DNA of 47,162 nt from Bacillota bacterium (GCA_029550685.1 JAKPGY010000184.1:1-47162), one strand, 5' to 3'. Counted from the stretch's first letter, positions 35,769 through 45,739 are shown. Notes: generated by a model not told the origin, from the letters alone. Made by a program: numbers and translations.

Positions 35769-36299
35769 TTAGGGCAAACTAAATACAACCTGCCCGGTAC
35801 TATCATAAGCGTTAAGCGTCACGGGCCCATTTACGTCTTGATTGGCGACAAACAAAAAAGCAGCGTCCCTGGGCTCAACTCGCTTGTTTTCCCCGTTGTC
35901 ATAGATAATTTCAATAGTATTGATGCTGGAATCATAGACTTCTCCGTAAGTTATAAAATAGTTTTCTGTGTCACTACCAAAACTGACCACAGAAAGCGGT
36001 TGGCTGGTATCTGCTTTAGCAGGTCCACTGCCTCCGCTTAAACGATTGTGCTTATCCACATGCCGGCAGGCTATATAATGTCCATCACCTAAATCAAAAG
36101 AATCCATAACTAACGGATTTCCTCGAAAATTTTCAATAAACTTAATGTCCAGGTTTTGTATGCCGCTTATTTCCGGTTCTATGGCAAGCCTGATACTTTC
36201 CTCGGAAACCCCTTCCTGGTTGTTATTCCATCCGTGGCATCCGAGTAAAGCAAACACGAACACAGATAACATTAAGATAAGAAGCCCCCTGCTTTTCAA
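35769..36299 (-). CDS. Predicted lipoprotein, unknown function
   Basis: A 176-aa protein with a lipoprotein signal: basic start MKSRG, a hydrophobic stretch of about 15 residues and the lipobox LLGC with Cys21. The mature part has no recognised domain; it is acidic, with a beta-rich C-terminal half (FITYGEVYDSSINTIEIIYD, GPVTLNAYDSTGQVVF). The frame opens at GTG 36323, but AAGGAG lies inside that part, eight bases before TTG 36299, which also gives a proper signal peptide. Expected to be anchored on the outer face of the membrane. Confidence 0.7.
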   Translation of the reverse strand: MKSRGLLILMLSVFVFALLGCHGWNNNQEGVSEESIRLAIEPEISGIQNLDIKFIENFRGNPLVMDSFDLGDGHYIACRHVDKHNRLSGGSGPAKADTSQPLSVVSFGSDTENYFITYGEVYDSSINTIEIIYDNGENKRVEPRDAAFLFVANQDVNGPVTLNAYDSTGQVVFSLP

Positions 36300-36548
36300 A
36301 CCTGTATCTCCTTTCCCCCACACATAGTGATTTAACCAACCCCAAACCTGACCTCTCGAAACCGTATAGAGAAAAGTCTTCTGTTCCCAGCCTTACTAGT
36401 CAAGATAAATGGCTATCCAGCTGTCGCAAGCATTATATTTACTGGTGCGGTTATGTTTTGATTCGATTTTATTAGCCACTATAAGTAACTGAGCGATCTT
36501 GAACATAAATGTCACTGCCCAAAAAGACTATTGAAGCAGCAATCATTG

Positions 36549-36627
36549 TTACGGACCTTCTCCCGGCAAAAAGTCCCATTTTTCTTGAGAGATTTTCCAT
36601 ACACCATTATTCTTTATATCTTTCCTA
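36549..36627 (-). pseudogene. C-terminal fragment of a lost gene
   Basis: Reading on minus: RKDIKNNGVWKISQEKWDF then LPGEGP and a stop, preceded by a stop a few codons upstream. The composition looks like the end of a secreted protein, but no start is available. An overlapping 42-codon ORF (36472-36600) is open in another frame and has no ribosome site. The rest of 36300-36668 shows nothing recognisable. Confidence 0.3.
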
Positions 36628-36668
36628 CAACAAGGCAAACTTCAAAATAGTAAATTAGCAAAATGGGT

Positions 36669-37103
36669 TCACCTATCGTTGATAGTCTCTAATTGTTTCG
36701 CTTTTAACATAAATGAAAGGACTATATTCAATAAGCCAACTGCTGTCATTGTTCTTGTGAACCTGGCCGAGTCATCATAGTGCAGAATAGATGTATAAAA
36801 CAGAACTAATCCAATAGCAACCGATACAACGATTAATAATATGGCGTTAACAACCAAAATGCTCTGTTGCCTTGCATTATCATTGAGTACAGGAAGAACA
36901 CAAGCTGTATAACCGATGGCAAAAACACCGGGCATAAAACTGTTGATAAGATTGTGGAATGCAAAACCAAAAATAAAACCCACTTTAGAGTTGTATATAC
37001 CTTCATAGAACCCCTTGTAATGGATAGGAAGAAACGAATATAGCATGACTAGTAGTAGCAGGGAAAACGAATATAAACTTAATCTCCAAATGACTCTCTT
37101 CAC
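36669..37103 (-). CDS. Small four-helix membrane protein, unknown
   Basis: A 144-aa hydrophobic protein with four likely transmembrane helices (residues ~8-25, ~45-70, ~83-105 and ~118-135) and a basic C-terminus. No family is recognised. The frame opens with GTG 37112, which overlaps the AAAGGTGG ribosome site; the GTG three codons later, five bases beyond it, is preferred. A possible promoter lies about 65 bases upstream. Confidence 0.55.
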   Translation of the reverse strand: MKRVIWRLSLYSFSLLLLVMLYSFLPIHYKGFYEGIYNSKVGFIFGFAFHNLINSFMPGVFAIGYTACVLPVLNDNARQQSILVVNAILLIVVSVAIGLVLFYTSILHYDDSARFTRTMTAVGLLNIVLSFMLKAKQLETINDR

Positions 37104-37166
37104 AGATTCCACCTTTCTTTTAGTTTGTTTCCATTTTTCCCCTTATAAGTTGTAGCCATCTACAAT

Positions 37167-37195
37167 ATATATACTAGATTGGTAATATAAAGCAA
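37167..37195 (-). promoter_or_regulatory. Possible promoter of the small membrane protein
   Basis: On minus, TTGCTT (37190-37195) and ATATAT (37167-37172) are separated by 17 bases, at a suitable distance from the 37103 start. The match to the sigma-A consensus is moderate. Confidence 0.35.
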
Positions 37196-37316
37196 TAGCT
37201 TGGAGCCGAAAGGGTCAAAATCTAACACGAATGGCATTTCACTCAGGAATGGTCCAGATATTCACCTCTTTTTTGCGAATGAGTTTTTTGTTCTTCACAA
37301 TAGTAACGATTGAGGG

Positions 37317-38082
37317 AAGGTGTTTATGCTAGAATAGGTATTGAAGCAGTAATAAAAGATGCCCAAACTGCAGTTAAAATGGCATCAATAACTCAGTAAT
37401 GGCCTTAGAATCCATTAGATCTGGATGATCTGGATCTAGATCTGGAAATAGGTGCGTACCATCGGAGTGGTGATTCATACTGGAGATTGATAGCAAATTA
37501 TTCTGTAAGTAGGTTGGAAAGCATTCCTGCCAGTTATGATACTTTAGGAATATACTGGGATTCTACAAAAGCTTCTTATTGGTTATATAGCACAGATGGT
37601 TATTCAACTCTACGGGACTCAACTCAATACAACAATGGCCTATTGCTATTTAACGTACATGATAAGGATTTTAATTATTGGACCACTTACTATGACGCAG
37701 TTTATGTTGTACCCAATTCAACGGGATGGATTGATTTTGGGGCAAAATATACTCATACTTACGGTTTAGTTCAAAAAACATACAACACGACTAGTGGAAT
37801 AACATTTACTTACCCCGGTATTGTATCAGGGTCCATAAACTATTCAGTTACTACCCAGGTTCAAGAAGCAAAATGGGAGAAAAGTGATACTAATGCCTTT
37901 TATCGTAGCTAATCTTTATCTGGAGCCGTACTACCTATATAGTACAGTTTCGTGCATCCGGTATGGTCAAATGGGTTAAAGTCCCCGGCTGGGATAATAG
38001 TACCAAGTACATAATCAAGGGCTCAAGAACTGAAAAAATATATAGGGAGCCGAAAGGCAATAACGGTAAAAAACATATTTAA
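37317..38082 (+). pseudogene. Decayed gene, unknown secreted-type protein
   Basis: A coding-like sequence is split by damage. From 37317 the frame reads VYARIGIEAVIKDAQTAV, then meets TAA and TAG near 37400. From 37409 the same frame is open for ~168 codons (DLDLEIGAYHRSGDSYWRL, then an aromatic-rich beta-type region) to 37912. A coding-like stretch in another frame then runs from 37921 (WSRTTYIVQFRASGMVKW) to the TAA at 38080-38082. The open core 37487-37912 has no ribosome site. No family is recognised. The damage and lack of a start suggest a pseudogene; the core could still be expressed as a short protein. Confidence 0.45.
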
Positions 38083-38107
38083 TCTAACCATTTATGGGGG
38101 ATATTTT

Positions 38108-38755
38108 ATGAAACGTTTTTCAATGATTGGCATACTACTGCTTTGTGTAATGGCTGTAACAGGCTGCTTAAATAATAACTCCACTTTAAATGATAACTCC
38201 ACTAATGTTCAATTTTCAGCAGCTATTGAAAACTGTTTAAGAGCTGAAAATGATAATTTTCTTAGTGGCCTAATAATGTTGTCGGAAACGGCAAAAGATA
38301 GTTATTCTCACGACAACATTCTCAAATTGAAATCCCAATTAGATATGTTCATCCAGACAAATGATTTATATGTTTCACGGGAATTTATCAACGGGAATGT
38401 TCCCAAGGATATATGCGAAAAAATCATTGATCCCTACAAAAAAGAAGGATTTATGTATCGTTTTGAAACTTTAGATGCGTTACGTAATACCCTGGATTTC
38501 TTATCTTCTAGAGCAGAGATTTCTACAACCGAAGAGCAACTGGAATGGTATAAGAGTTTTACGGCTAATATAGTTGAAATTACGTTTGCATATAAATCAG
38601 TTGGCAATGATTTCATAGGAGATGATAATTTAACCTATGTAAATGAACAATTTGATAAAATACACACATTAAACCAGTTATTAACGCAATCCACTCAACT
38701 CTCTTCTCGAGACGTTAATATGAGTGATATAGCTCCCGGTCCTTCTGAACTATGA
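38108..38755 (+). CDS. Predicted lipoprotein, unknown function
   Basis: A 215-aa protein with a classical lipoprotein signal: MKRFSMIG, a hydrophobic core and lipobox VTGC (Cys20), then an Asn/Ser/Thr-rich spacer and a mostly helical, acidic domain without cysteines. No family is recognised. GGGGG lies seven to eight bases before the ATG. Only 25 bases separate it from the decayed region upstream. Its stop codon nearly touches a truncated family-A hairpin (38757 onward), as also happens at pepF and the kinase. Confidence 0.65.
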   Translation: MKRFSMIGILLLCVMAVTGCLNNNSTLNDNSTNVQFSAAIENCLRAENDNFLSGLIMLSETAKDSYSHDNILKLKSQLDMFIQTNDLYVSREFINGNVPKDICEKIIDPYKKEGFMYRFETLDALRNTLDFLSSRAEISTTEEQLEWYKSFTANIVEITFAYKSVGNDFIGDDNLTYVNEQFDKIHTLNQLLTQSTQLSSRDVNMSDIAPGPSEL

Positions 38756-38756
38756 A

Positions 38757-38793
38757 ATCTTCCCCTGAAAGGGGCGTGGCAATCTCAAATATC
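38757..38793. repeat. Truncated family-A hairpin
   Basis: CCCCT-gaa-AGGGG followed by CGTGGCAATCTC is the right part of a family-A element. The left outer arm (GTCATTGCGA) is missing and replaced by the end of the lipoprotein gene. Confidence 0.7.
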
Positions 38794-38821
38794 CAACTTC
38801 TGATAGCTTTTTTGACACGCT

Positions 38822-38847
38822 GAAACCGCCCTTTACAGGGCGGTTTC
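38822..38847. terminator. Hairpin between convergent genes
   Basis: A perfect 11-base stem GAAACCGCCCT/AGGGCGGTTTC with loop TTAC. No long T tract follows on either strand. It lies nine bases beyond the stop of the LytR-type gene and probably ends that operon, perhaps in both directions. Confidence 0.6.
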
Positions 38848-38856
38848 TGAATTCGA

Positions 38857-40050
38857 TTATGGGTTTGCTGGGTTAGGAGGTTGGGGGGGTTCTGCATCAG
38901 GAGCAGGCTCCTCAGCAGGAACTTCCGGTTCGGGTGTTTTGGGATTATTCGGGTCATTTTCGTCAGGAGGGGTAGTCTCCCCTTCCCCAGGCTGGTCCCC
39001 GGAAGGTCGTTCCTCGGTGATATACCCCTCCGGACCCGTGCCTGCCTCAGTATCAACCACCTCAGACGGGTCCTCAGTCAGTTCAGGAGGCACTTCTTCT
39101 TCCAGCAGCTCGTTGGTAACCGGATGTTCGGCAGGCTGCACCCAGTGAGGCGGATCCTGAGCTACATCATAGGTTTTGCCGTTAAACAAATCATCCAGTA
39201 TTCCCTTAGCTATATCCTTGTCTGCTTCCCAATAGCTGGCCCCCGTTTTCGGATCAGTAAAAGGATAACCCGGCAAGGTCTGGGTAACTATACTGCTGGC
39301 ATCGAATTCGCGGGCTACCTGCATCAAAAACAGCATATCGGAAGCCGGAATATTTGTATGTACGTTTTGGCTTATTTCCGGGACCAGTTCCGGCAGCTTG
39401 GTAATGTTGCTGGTCTTAAACATTTCCTTGGCCAAGGCTTTAACAAACTTCTGCTGTCTTGCGGTGCGGCCTATATCGGCAGTTGGCCCGCCCCGGTATC
39501 TGACATAGCTCAGGGCTTCATATCCATTCAAGCGCTGCTTGCCCGGTGACAGGTTTATATTCAGTTTGGGATTGGGGTCATAATGAGCCATAGCCGATTC
39601 TACTTCAATTTCTACCCCGCCCAGGATATCTATGATCTTTTCAAATCCCGCAAAGTTAGTTACGACATAATAATTAATCCGGGTATCCAAAAGCTTTCCC
39701 GCTACCCTGCAAGCTTCTTCCGGTCCTTTCAGCACATTTACACTGTTGATTTTGTCGTAGCGATTGGGGGAAACTTCTACCCGGGTGTCGCGGGGGATCC
39801 ACACCAGGACCACCTTTTTAGTTTTCCGGTCGATGCTGGCCACAATCATAGTGTCACTGCGGGAGTTCTGGTCGGCATTGCGGGCATCAATTCCCATTAT
39901 CAAAATGTTAACCGGTTTACCCTTTTCCACCTTTTCCGTCACCGATGATTCGGTGAAAAAATCAGCTATCAAGTTTCCAATGAAAAAAAATCCTGCGAAT
40001 ACCAGGATAAGAATGCCAATCTGACGCAGCTTATATTTAGATGCCACCAT
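38857..40050 (-). CDS. LytR-CpsA-Psr family protein with acidic Pro-rich tail
   Basis: A membrane-anchored enzyme family that attaches wall polymers (teichoic acids, polysaccharides) to peptidoglycan. 397 aa: a short cytoplasmic start, one membrane helix (~10-30), then the LCP domain with ILIMGIDAR and RSDTMIVASID near residues 48-70, IPRDTRVEV near 83, and YVRYRGGPTADIGRTARQQ near 180-198 (the arginines bind lipid pyrophosphate). The last ~75 residues are a disordered Glu/Pro/Asp-rich tail outside the cell. GAGGAGA precedes the ATG. It follows hflX on the same strand. Confidence 0.92.
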   Translation of the reverse strand: MVASKYKLRQIGILILVFAGFFFIGNLIADFFTESSVTEKVEKGKPVNILIMGIDARNADQNSRSDTMIVASIDRKTKKVVLVWIPRDTRVEVSPNRYDKINSVNVLKGPEEACRVAGKLLDTRINYYVVTNFAGFEKIIDILGGVEIEVESAMAHYDPNPKLNINLSPGKQRLNGYEALSYVRYRGGPTADIGRTARQQKFVKALAKEMFKTSNITKLPELVPEISQNVHTNIPASDMLFLMQVAREFDASSIVTQTLPGYPFTDPKTGASYWEADKDIAKGILDDLFNGKTYDVAQDPPHWVQPAEHPVTNELLEEEVPPELTEDPSEVVDTEAGTGPEGYITEERPSGDQPGEGETTPPDENDPNNPKTPEPEVPAEEPAPDAEPPQPPNPANP

Positions 40051-40119
40051 GATTTCTCCTCGATTCCTTTATTAAATCCCACTTATTTTACATCCTGCCG
40101 CCCGAACTGTCCAGGTGAG

Positions 40120-41238
40120 CTAACAGGTATTTTGCAGCATAACATCGACACGATACAGCAATTCGTCTATACCCTGTCCGGTTCGAGCTGACACGGTAAC
40201 TATGTCATGGTATGAGCAAGATTGAGCTAAAAGATCTATTTTATTAAACACTACCAAAGTAGGCTTGTCGTCAGCCTTCAGATCGTTCAGCAGGTCTTCT
40301 ACCACCGCCATTTTATCCAGGTATAAAGGATCGGATCTATCCACCACGTGCAGCAGCAGGTCGGCGTCGACCGTCTCCTTAAGAGTGGAACGGAAAGCAG
40401 CTACCAGGTGGGGAGGAAGCTTGTTAATAAATCCCACCGTATCGGTTAGCAGCAATTCCCGCCCTGAGGGCAGTTTCACATTGCGGGTGGTAGTATCCAG
40501 GGTCTGAAACAAACGCTGGTCAGCGGCCACCTGTTCCTGACCACTGCTGTGAGCCTTACGGCAGATGGCATTAAATAAAGAAGACTTTCCGGCATTAGTA
40601 TAGCCTACCAAAGAGGCAGTCTTCAATCCCTGGCGCTGGCGGCGTTGGCTGTGCAGCTCTCTGGTTTTCTCCACTTTGGCCAGCTGGTTCTTAATGTCCT
40701 GAATCCGTTTGCGAAGGTAGCGTCGATCTAACTCCAGCTGCTGTTCGCCGGCTCCTCTTAACTTCCCGCCTCCCAAACGGCTCATTGCCTGACCGCGTCC
40801 TGTGAGACGGGGCAACTGGTACTGCAAAGCAGCCAGCTCCACCTGCAGTTTACCCTCATGAGAATGGGCTCTTTGCTTAAATATCTGCAAAATCAGCATG
40901 GTGCGATCAATGATGCTTACCTCCAGAGCTTGTTCCAGGTTGCGAATCTGCAGAGGGCTCAGGTCCACATTGAAAACCACTTCGTCAGCCTCCAGCTCGT
41001 CCACCAGATGCCGGAGCTCAAGCAGTTTGCCTTTGCCTATATAGGTAGCCCGATCCGGCCAGTGCCGGGACTGCAGCATAACTGCAACCAGCTCCAAACC
41101 GGCTGCTTCAATGAGGCCTTTCATTTCCTGCAAATCCGGATCATTCTCTTGTTTGTCAAACCCTGGGCCTATTCCGGCCAATACAACTCTGTTCAATACA
41201 TCTGCCCTTTCTTTATGGCGGTTAATTTTATTTCTCAT
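40120..41238 (-). CDS. hflX: GTPase HflX
   Basis: A ribosome-associated GTPase involved in splitting stalled or stressed ribosomes. 372 aa. The N-terminal HflX domain has GKGKLLELR and NVDLSPLQIRNLEQ near residues 68-105 and the glycine-rich SRLGGGKLRGAGEQQLE near 153-170. The G domain has GYTNAGKSS (G1, ~212), LDTTTR (G2), DTVGFI (G3, ~265) and NKID (G4). The C-terminal extension is short. The ATG has only a weak ribosome site and lies inside the last codons of a small membrane protein ORF, so its translation may depend on that ORF. Confidence 0.95.
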   Translation of the reverse strand: MRNKINRHKERADVLNRVVLAGIGPGFDKQENDPDLQEMKGLIEAAGLELVAVMLQSRHWPDRATYIGKGKLLELRHLVDELEADEVVFNVDLSPLQIRNLEQALEVSIIDRTMLILQIFKQRAHSHEGKLQVELAALQYQLPRLTGRGQAMSRLGGGKLRGAGEQQLELDRRYLRKRIQDIKNQLAKVEKTRELHSQRRQRQGLKTASLVGYTNAGKSSLFNAICRKAHSSGQEQVAADQRLFQTLDTTTRNVKLPSGRELLLTDTVGFINKLPPHLVAAFRSTLKETVDADLLLHVVDRSDPLYLDKMAVVEDLLNDLKADDKPTLVVFNKIDLLAQSCSYHDIVTVSARTGQGIDELLYRVDVMLQNTC

Positions 41239-41380
41239 CTGATTCTTCTACAGCTCTAACAGCTTGCCCATTACTGAACATGTTCTTCCACGCCCAGCGC
41301 CGCAACCATATTTTACCGAAATGCAGTATCAATAACCAAGCCACCAGCAGTGTTATCCACATCCAGGCCGGTATCGCCAC
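41228..41380 (-). CDS. 50-aa membrane microprotein upstream of hflX
   Basis: An ORF of 50 codons from a GTG with a strong GGGAGGGG site six bases upstream. It encodes one hydrophobic helix (WMWITLLVAWLLILHFG, residues ~6-22), a basic patch IWLRRWAWK and a polar C-terminus ending ESDEK. Its stop lies just inside hflX (11-base overlap), and it starts 59 bases after the ABC-F gene. The strong ribosome site, topology (positive-inside) and overlap support a real gene that may couple translation of the weakly initiated hflX. No family is recognised. Confidence 0.65.
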   Translation of the reverse strand: MAIPAWMWITLLVAWLLILHFGKIWLRRWAWKNMFSNGQAVRAVEESDEK

Positions 41381-41438
41381 CAGCTACCCCTCCCCTGGTA
41401 GTCTATGATGAGACAGGGGAAAACGGTAACGCCTTAGG

Positions 41439-43358
41439 CTATTTCTGGCTTTCGTTAAACTCTTCCCACTGCTGGTTGAGTTGCTCCCAGTTATAGAAAG
41501 CCTGCTCGTATTGTTCCAGTAGCTCTTCATATTCTTTTCCCAAGCGAGCCGCTGCATCCGGATCAGCAAAAAACTCCGGATCAGCCAGATCACGTTCTAC
41601 CTCATTGATGCGCTTTTCCAGTGCTGCCAGAGCTGCTTCGGCTTGTTCCTTTTCCCGTTGCATCCTGGTTAGCATTCGCTGGATCTCTTTCTGATGGTGC
41701 CGGTATTGTTGCTGATCAGTGAAGGCCTCTTGATTTTTATCCTTATTATTAACAGTCTCTCGCTGCTGAGCCTGTCTATCCTTATAGTCACTGTAATTGC
41801 CAGTATAGCTGGCCAGACCGCCCTTTTCGAACACCAATACCCGGGTAGCCAGAGCGTCAATCAAACTGCGGTCATGGGATACTACCAGCAGGGTTCCGTT
41901 AAACTGGCTGAGCATATCCTCAACCACCAGGCGGCTCTCCATATCCATATGATTAGTGGGCTCGTCCAGCACCAGGAAGTTAGCACTGGTCAGCAGCATC
42001 ATGAGCAGAGCCAGCCGGGCTCTTTCACCCCCGGACAAATCCTTTACCTTTTTAAATACGTCATCTCCGGTAAAAAGCATACGCCCCAACAGGGTACGGG
42101 CTTCTTCCACCGTACAGTCACTGTTATAGATCAATTCATCCAAAACCGTCAGCTCAGGATTCAACCCTTCGTGCTGCTGGGCAAAATAGCCCACTTGCAC
42201 CTTGGAACCCAGCCGGATCTGGCCTTCATCGGCAGTTTCTTCGCCTACTATGATCTTCAGCAGGGTACTCTTGCCGCATCCATTAGGGCCAATCAGGGCA
42301 GCCCGTTCCCCTTTGCGCAGCAAAAGATCTACTCCGGAAAACAGGTGGCAGCCCGGATAGCTTTTGGCTAAACCGCTGATGGTTAAAACATCTTGACCGC
42401 TCTCCACCTTCACTTCCAGGTTCCAGTTGGCTATACGGGCGTTCTGGCTGGGACGTTCCAGCTTCTCCATGCGCTGCAGCTGAGCTTGCCTGCCCCGGGC
42501 CTGCCGGGCTTTGACCCCTGCTTTATAGCGGCGGATAAATTCCTCGGTCTTTCTTATCTCTTCCTGCTGCTTTTGATAAGCCTTCTCCATGGCCTGGAGG
42601 CGCGTCTGTTTCTGGACCATGAAATCAGTATAATTGCCTGGATAGGAGTCAAGCCTTCCCTGATGCAAATCCAGTATGCGGGTAACCACTTTATCCAGGA
42701 AGCGCCGGTCATGGGAAACTACTAGGATACTGCCCGGGTAGCCAAGCAAAAACTCCTCCAGCCATTCCAGAGAAGTCAGATCCAAGTGGTTGGTGGGCTC
42801 ATCCAGCAGTAAAATATCCGGTTCTTCTGCTAGCAGTCTGGCCAGAACGATGCGGGTTTTTTGCCCCCCGCTGAACCCGGCAATACTGCGATGAAAATCC
42901 TGCTCCGCAAAACCCAAGCCCGTCAAAATACGCCGGGCGATTGTTTCACAGGCAAAGCCATTGGCTCGCTCATAGCTTTCCGTGAGCTGAGCATACCGGT
43001 TCATAATGCTCTCCAGGTCCTGGTCCTCCTTTTCCATGGCCAATTCCATGCTTCTCATATCCTGTCGCATCTGCAGTAGATTGCTGTAAGCTCCCATTAC
43101 TATATCCCAGGGAGTAGATTCCGGATTATAGTCAGGCATTTGTTCCAGACAAGCCACCCTGCACTGAGCTGAGATCCACACTTCGCCGCTGTCCGGAATA
43201 ACTTCGCCAGTAAGACATTTCAACAAAGTGCTTTTCCCGCACCCATTCACTCCTACCAGGCCCACTCTTTCCCCTTTTTGGAGGGTAAAACTAACCTCGT
43301 TCAAGATCTGGCGATCACCATAATATTTATTTAATTTCTGCGCCTGCAAAACCAGCAT
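41439..43358 (-). CDS. ABC-F ATPase (ribosome-associated)
   Basis: A soluble tandem-ATPase protein of the ABC-F family that acts on the ribosome (translation or antibiotic protection), not a transporter. 639 aa: first Walker A GVNGCGKST (36-44), FSGGQKTR, LLLDEPTNHLD; a ~75-residue linker; second GPNGCGKST, LSGGERARL, LVLDEPTNHMD. A C-terminal coiled coil (~545-639, many Glu/Gln) resembles YdiF/Uup-type members. The frame is open to 43514, but TTGGAG lies before the ATG at 43358 and the family homology begins there. First gene of a minus-strand set with the microprotein, hflX and the LCP gene. Confidence 0.93.
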   Translation of the reverse strand: MLVLQAQKLNKYYGDRQILNEVSFTLQKGERVGLVGVNGCGKSTLLKCLTGEVIPDSGEVWISAQCRVACLEQMPDYNPESTPWDIVMGAYSNLLQMRQDMRSMELAMEKEDQDLESIMNRYAQLTESYERANGFACETIARRILTGLGFAEQDFHRSIAGFSGGQKTRIVLARLLAEEPDILLLDEPTNHLDLTSLEWLEEFLLGYPGSILVVSHDRRFLDKVVTRILDLHQGRLDSYPGNYTDFMVQKQTRLQAMEKAYQKQQEEIRKTEEFIRRYKAGVKARQARGRQAQLQRMEKLERPSQNARIANWNLEVKVESGQDVLTISGLAKSYPGCHLFSGVDLLLRKGERAALIGPNGCGKSTLLKIIVGEETADEGQIRLGSKVQVGYFAQQHEGLNPELTVLDELIYNSDCTVEEARTLLGRMLFTGDDVFKKVKDLSGGERARLALLMMLLTSANFLVLDEPTNHMDMESRLVVEDMLSQFNGTLLVVSHDRSLIDALATRVLVFEKGGLASYTGNYSDYKDRQAQQRETVNNKDKNQEAFTDQQQYRHHQKEIQRMLTRMQREKEQAEAALAALEKRINEVERDLADPEFFADPDAAARLGKEYEELLEQYEQAFYNWEQLNQQWEEFNESQK

Positions 43359-43513
43359 GCTATTCAGCTCCAACTTAGGATCTTCATAATTATAGGCCAG
43401 GTGGACACCTATCGTAAATGGCACAGTCCACCTGATCCCTTTATTATTCCGTAATTTTTCTGGGCAGTGGGTAAATACTACAACTGAACTCCAGTGGAAA
43501 GGAAGTAGATGCA

Positions 43514-45739
43514 ATGGATCCCTGGCACAGTTTTAATCCGGGACAATGGATGTATGAAATAGATGTACGGGATTTTATTCAGAAGAACTATCGTCCGTAT
43601 CTGGAGGATGCCTCCTTTCTATCTCCGCCTACCGAACGTACTAAACGTCTGTGGGAAAAATGCCGCTCCCTGCTGGCTGAAGAGCGCAAGCGCCAGGGGG
43701 TTTATGCTGTTGACCCCGACATTCCTCTAAATATAACCAGCCATCCCCCCGGCTACATTAATCGGGAGTTGGAATTAATAGTGGGATTGCAAACTGATGA
43801 GCCCTTGAAGCGCGCCATTCAGGTTTACGGCGGCCTGCGCCATGCTGTTAATGCCTGCCAGGCATACGGCTACCGGATAAATCCCCAGGTAGAGGAGTTC
43901 TTTTCCAAACACCGGCGCACTCATAATGAAGGTGTTTTTACCGTCTATACCGCGGAAATGCGCCTGGCTCGTAAATCGGGCATCATCACTGGTTTACCTG
44001 ACTCTTACGGACGGGGACGGATCATCGGCGATTACCGGCGTGTAGCTCTTTATGGCGTTGATCGGCTCATTGAAGCTAAAGAGCTGGATCGCAAGTTGAC
44101 CAGTGATGTAATGACCGATCAGGTTATACGCCAGCGGGAAGAACTGTACGATCAGATCCAGGCTTTAAAGGAATTAAAGGAGATGGCCTTAAGCTACGGT
44201 TTTGACATCTCCCAGCCGGCCGCCAACGCTACCCAAGCGGTACAGTGGCTATATTTTGGTTTTCTGGCTGCTATCAAAGAGCAAAACGGAGCGGCTATGA
44301 GCTTGGGCCGGGTTTCCACCTTCCTGGACATATATATTGAAAGAGATCTGCAGGCCGGAGTTCTAACCGAAGCTGAGGCTCAGGAGCTGGTAGACCAGCT
44401 GGTCATCAAGTTACGCCTGGTGCGTCACCTGCGTACTCCCGGTTACAGTGACCTGTTTGCCGGAGACCCTAACTGGATAACTGAGGCTCTAGGCGGAATG
44501 GGAGTTGATGGACGTACTCTGGTAACCAAAACAACTTACCGGATGCTGCATACCCTGGAAACCTTGGGCCCATCCCCCGAACCTAACCTGACGGTTTTAT
44601 GGTCCAATCACCTGCCCCGCCCCTTTATGGAGTACTGCGCCCACCTTTCCATAACCACCAGTGCTATCCAGTATGAGAATGATGATATTATGCGTCCCTT
44701 TTATGGAGATGATTACGGCATTGCCTGCTGCGTATCGGCTATGCGTATGGGCAAGGAAAGCCAGTACTTTGGCGCCCGGTGTAATCTGGCTAAACTATTG
44801 CTGTATGCCCTTAACGGAGGCCGGGATGAAATAACCGGCCAGCAGGTAGGACTGGAAATGCCGGTATACCCTGATGATGTCCTGGACTATGATCAGGTGA
44901 TGCACCGGCTGGACAAACAGATGGACTGGCTGGCCAAGCTGTATGTCAATACCATGAATGTGATTCATTACATGCATGATCGCTACTCATATGAACGCAT
45001 CGAAATGGCCTTGCATGATACCGACCTCACTCATTTTATCGCTTTCGGTATAGCCGGACTATCAGTGGTAACTGATTCTCTCAGCGCGATACGCTATGCC
45101 CGGGTGAAACCCATTCGTGACCAGAGCGGTTTAATAATTGATTTTGAAATAGAAGGGGACTTTCCTAAGTTCGGCAATGATGATGACCGGGTGGACATGA
45201 TAGCGGTAGATCTGGTCAAGACCTTTATGCGCAAGCTGCGCCGCTACCCCAGTTACAAGAATTCCCTGCATACCCTGTCCATTTTGACCATTACTTCCAA
45301 TGTAATGTACGGCAAGCACACCGGCACCACCCCTGACGGGCGCAAACGCGGGGAACCTCTGGCCCCGGGAGCCAACCCCATGCACGGTCGCGAAGAGCAT
45401 GGTGCCATAGCCGCTGCCAATTCGGTAGCCAAACTGCCATATGGCTTTGCCCGCGATGGAATCTCCTATACTTTTTCCATCGTCCCCAATGCCCTGGGCA
45501 GCAGCGAAGCTGAGCGTATCAACAATCTGGTAGGCTTTTTATGCGGGTATTTTGCCCAGGAACCTCACCATATCAATGTAAACGTACTTAACCTGGAAAC
45601 CCTGCGGGAAGCCATGGAACATCCTGAACAGTATCCTGATCTGACCATCCGCGTGTCCGGCTATGCAGTACATTTCACCAAGCTGAACCGGGAACAGCAG
45701 GAAGAGATTATCGCCCGCACCTTCTATAAGAGGATGTAG
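43514..45739 (+). CDS. pflB: Pyruvate formate-lyase
   Basis: Formate C-acetyltransferase: converts pyruvate and CoA to acetyl-CoA and formate with a glycyl radical, in the cytoplasm and without oxygen. 741 aa. The catalytic cysteine pair is in [14 protein letters not shown] (Cys405-Cys406), followed by [16 protein letters not shown]. The radical glycine is Gly716 in [10 protein letters not shown] near the C-terminus. The adjacent Cys pair marks a true PFL rather than a diol dehydratase-type relative. AAAGGAA lies about ten bases before the ATG. The activating enzyme follows after two bases. Confidence 0.96.
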   Translation: MDPWHSFNPGQWMYEIDVRDFIQKNYRPYLEDASFLSPPTERTKRLWEKCRSLLAEERKRQGVYAVDPDIPLNITSHPPGYINRELELIVGLQTDEPLKRAIQVYGGLRHAVNACQAYGYRINPQVEEFFSKHRRTHNEGVFTVYTAEMRLARKSGIITGLPDSYGRGRIIGDYRRVALYGVDRLIEAKELDRKLTSDVMTDQVIRQREELYDQIQALKELKEMALSYGFDISQPAANATQAVQWLYFGFLAAIKEQNGAAMSLGRVSTFLDIYIERDLQAGVLTEAEAQELVDQLVIKLRLVRHLRTPGYSDLFAGDPNWITEALGGMGVDGRTLVTKTTYRMLHTLETLGPSPEPNLTVLWSNHLPRPFMEYCAHLSITTSAIQYENDDIMRPFYGDDYGIACCVSAMRMGKESQYFGARCNLAKLLLYALNGGRDEITGQQVGLEMPVYPDDVLDYDQVMHRLDKQMDWLAKLYVNTMNVIHYMHDRYSYERIEMALHDTDLTHFIAFGIAGLSVVTDSLSAIRYARVKPIRDQSGLIIDFEIEGDFPKFGNDDDRVDMIAVDLVKTFMRKLRRYPSYKNSLHTLSILTITSNVMYGKHTGTTPDGRKRGEPLAPGANPMHGREEHGAIAAANSVAKLPYGFARDGISYTFSIVPNALGSSEAERINNLVGFLCGYFAQEPHHINVNVLNLETLREAMEHPEQYPDLTIRVSGYAVHFTKLNREQQEEIIARTFYKRM

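Noticed and set aside
36472-36600. 42-codon minus ORF with a possible membrane segment
   Set aside because: No ribosome site, and another frame over the same bases looks more like old coding sequence.
38881-39549. 222-codon plus-strand ORF opposite the LCP gene
   Set aside because: Antisense shadow; the minus frame has clear LCP motifs.
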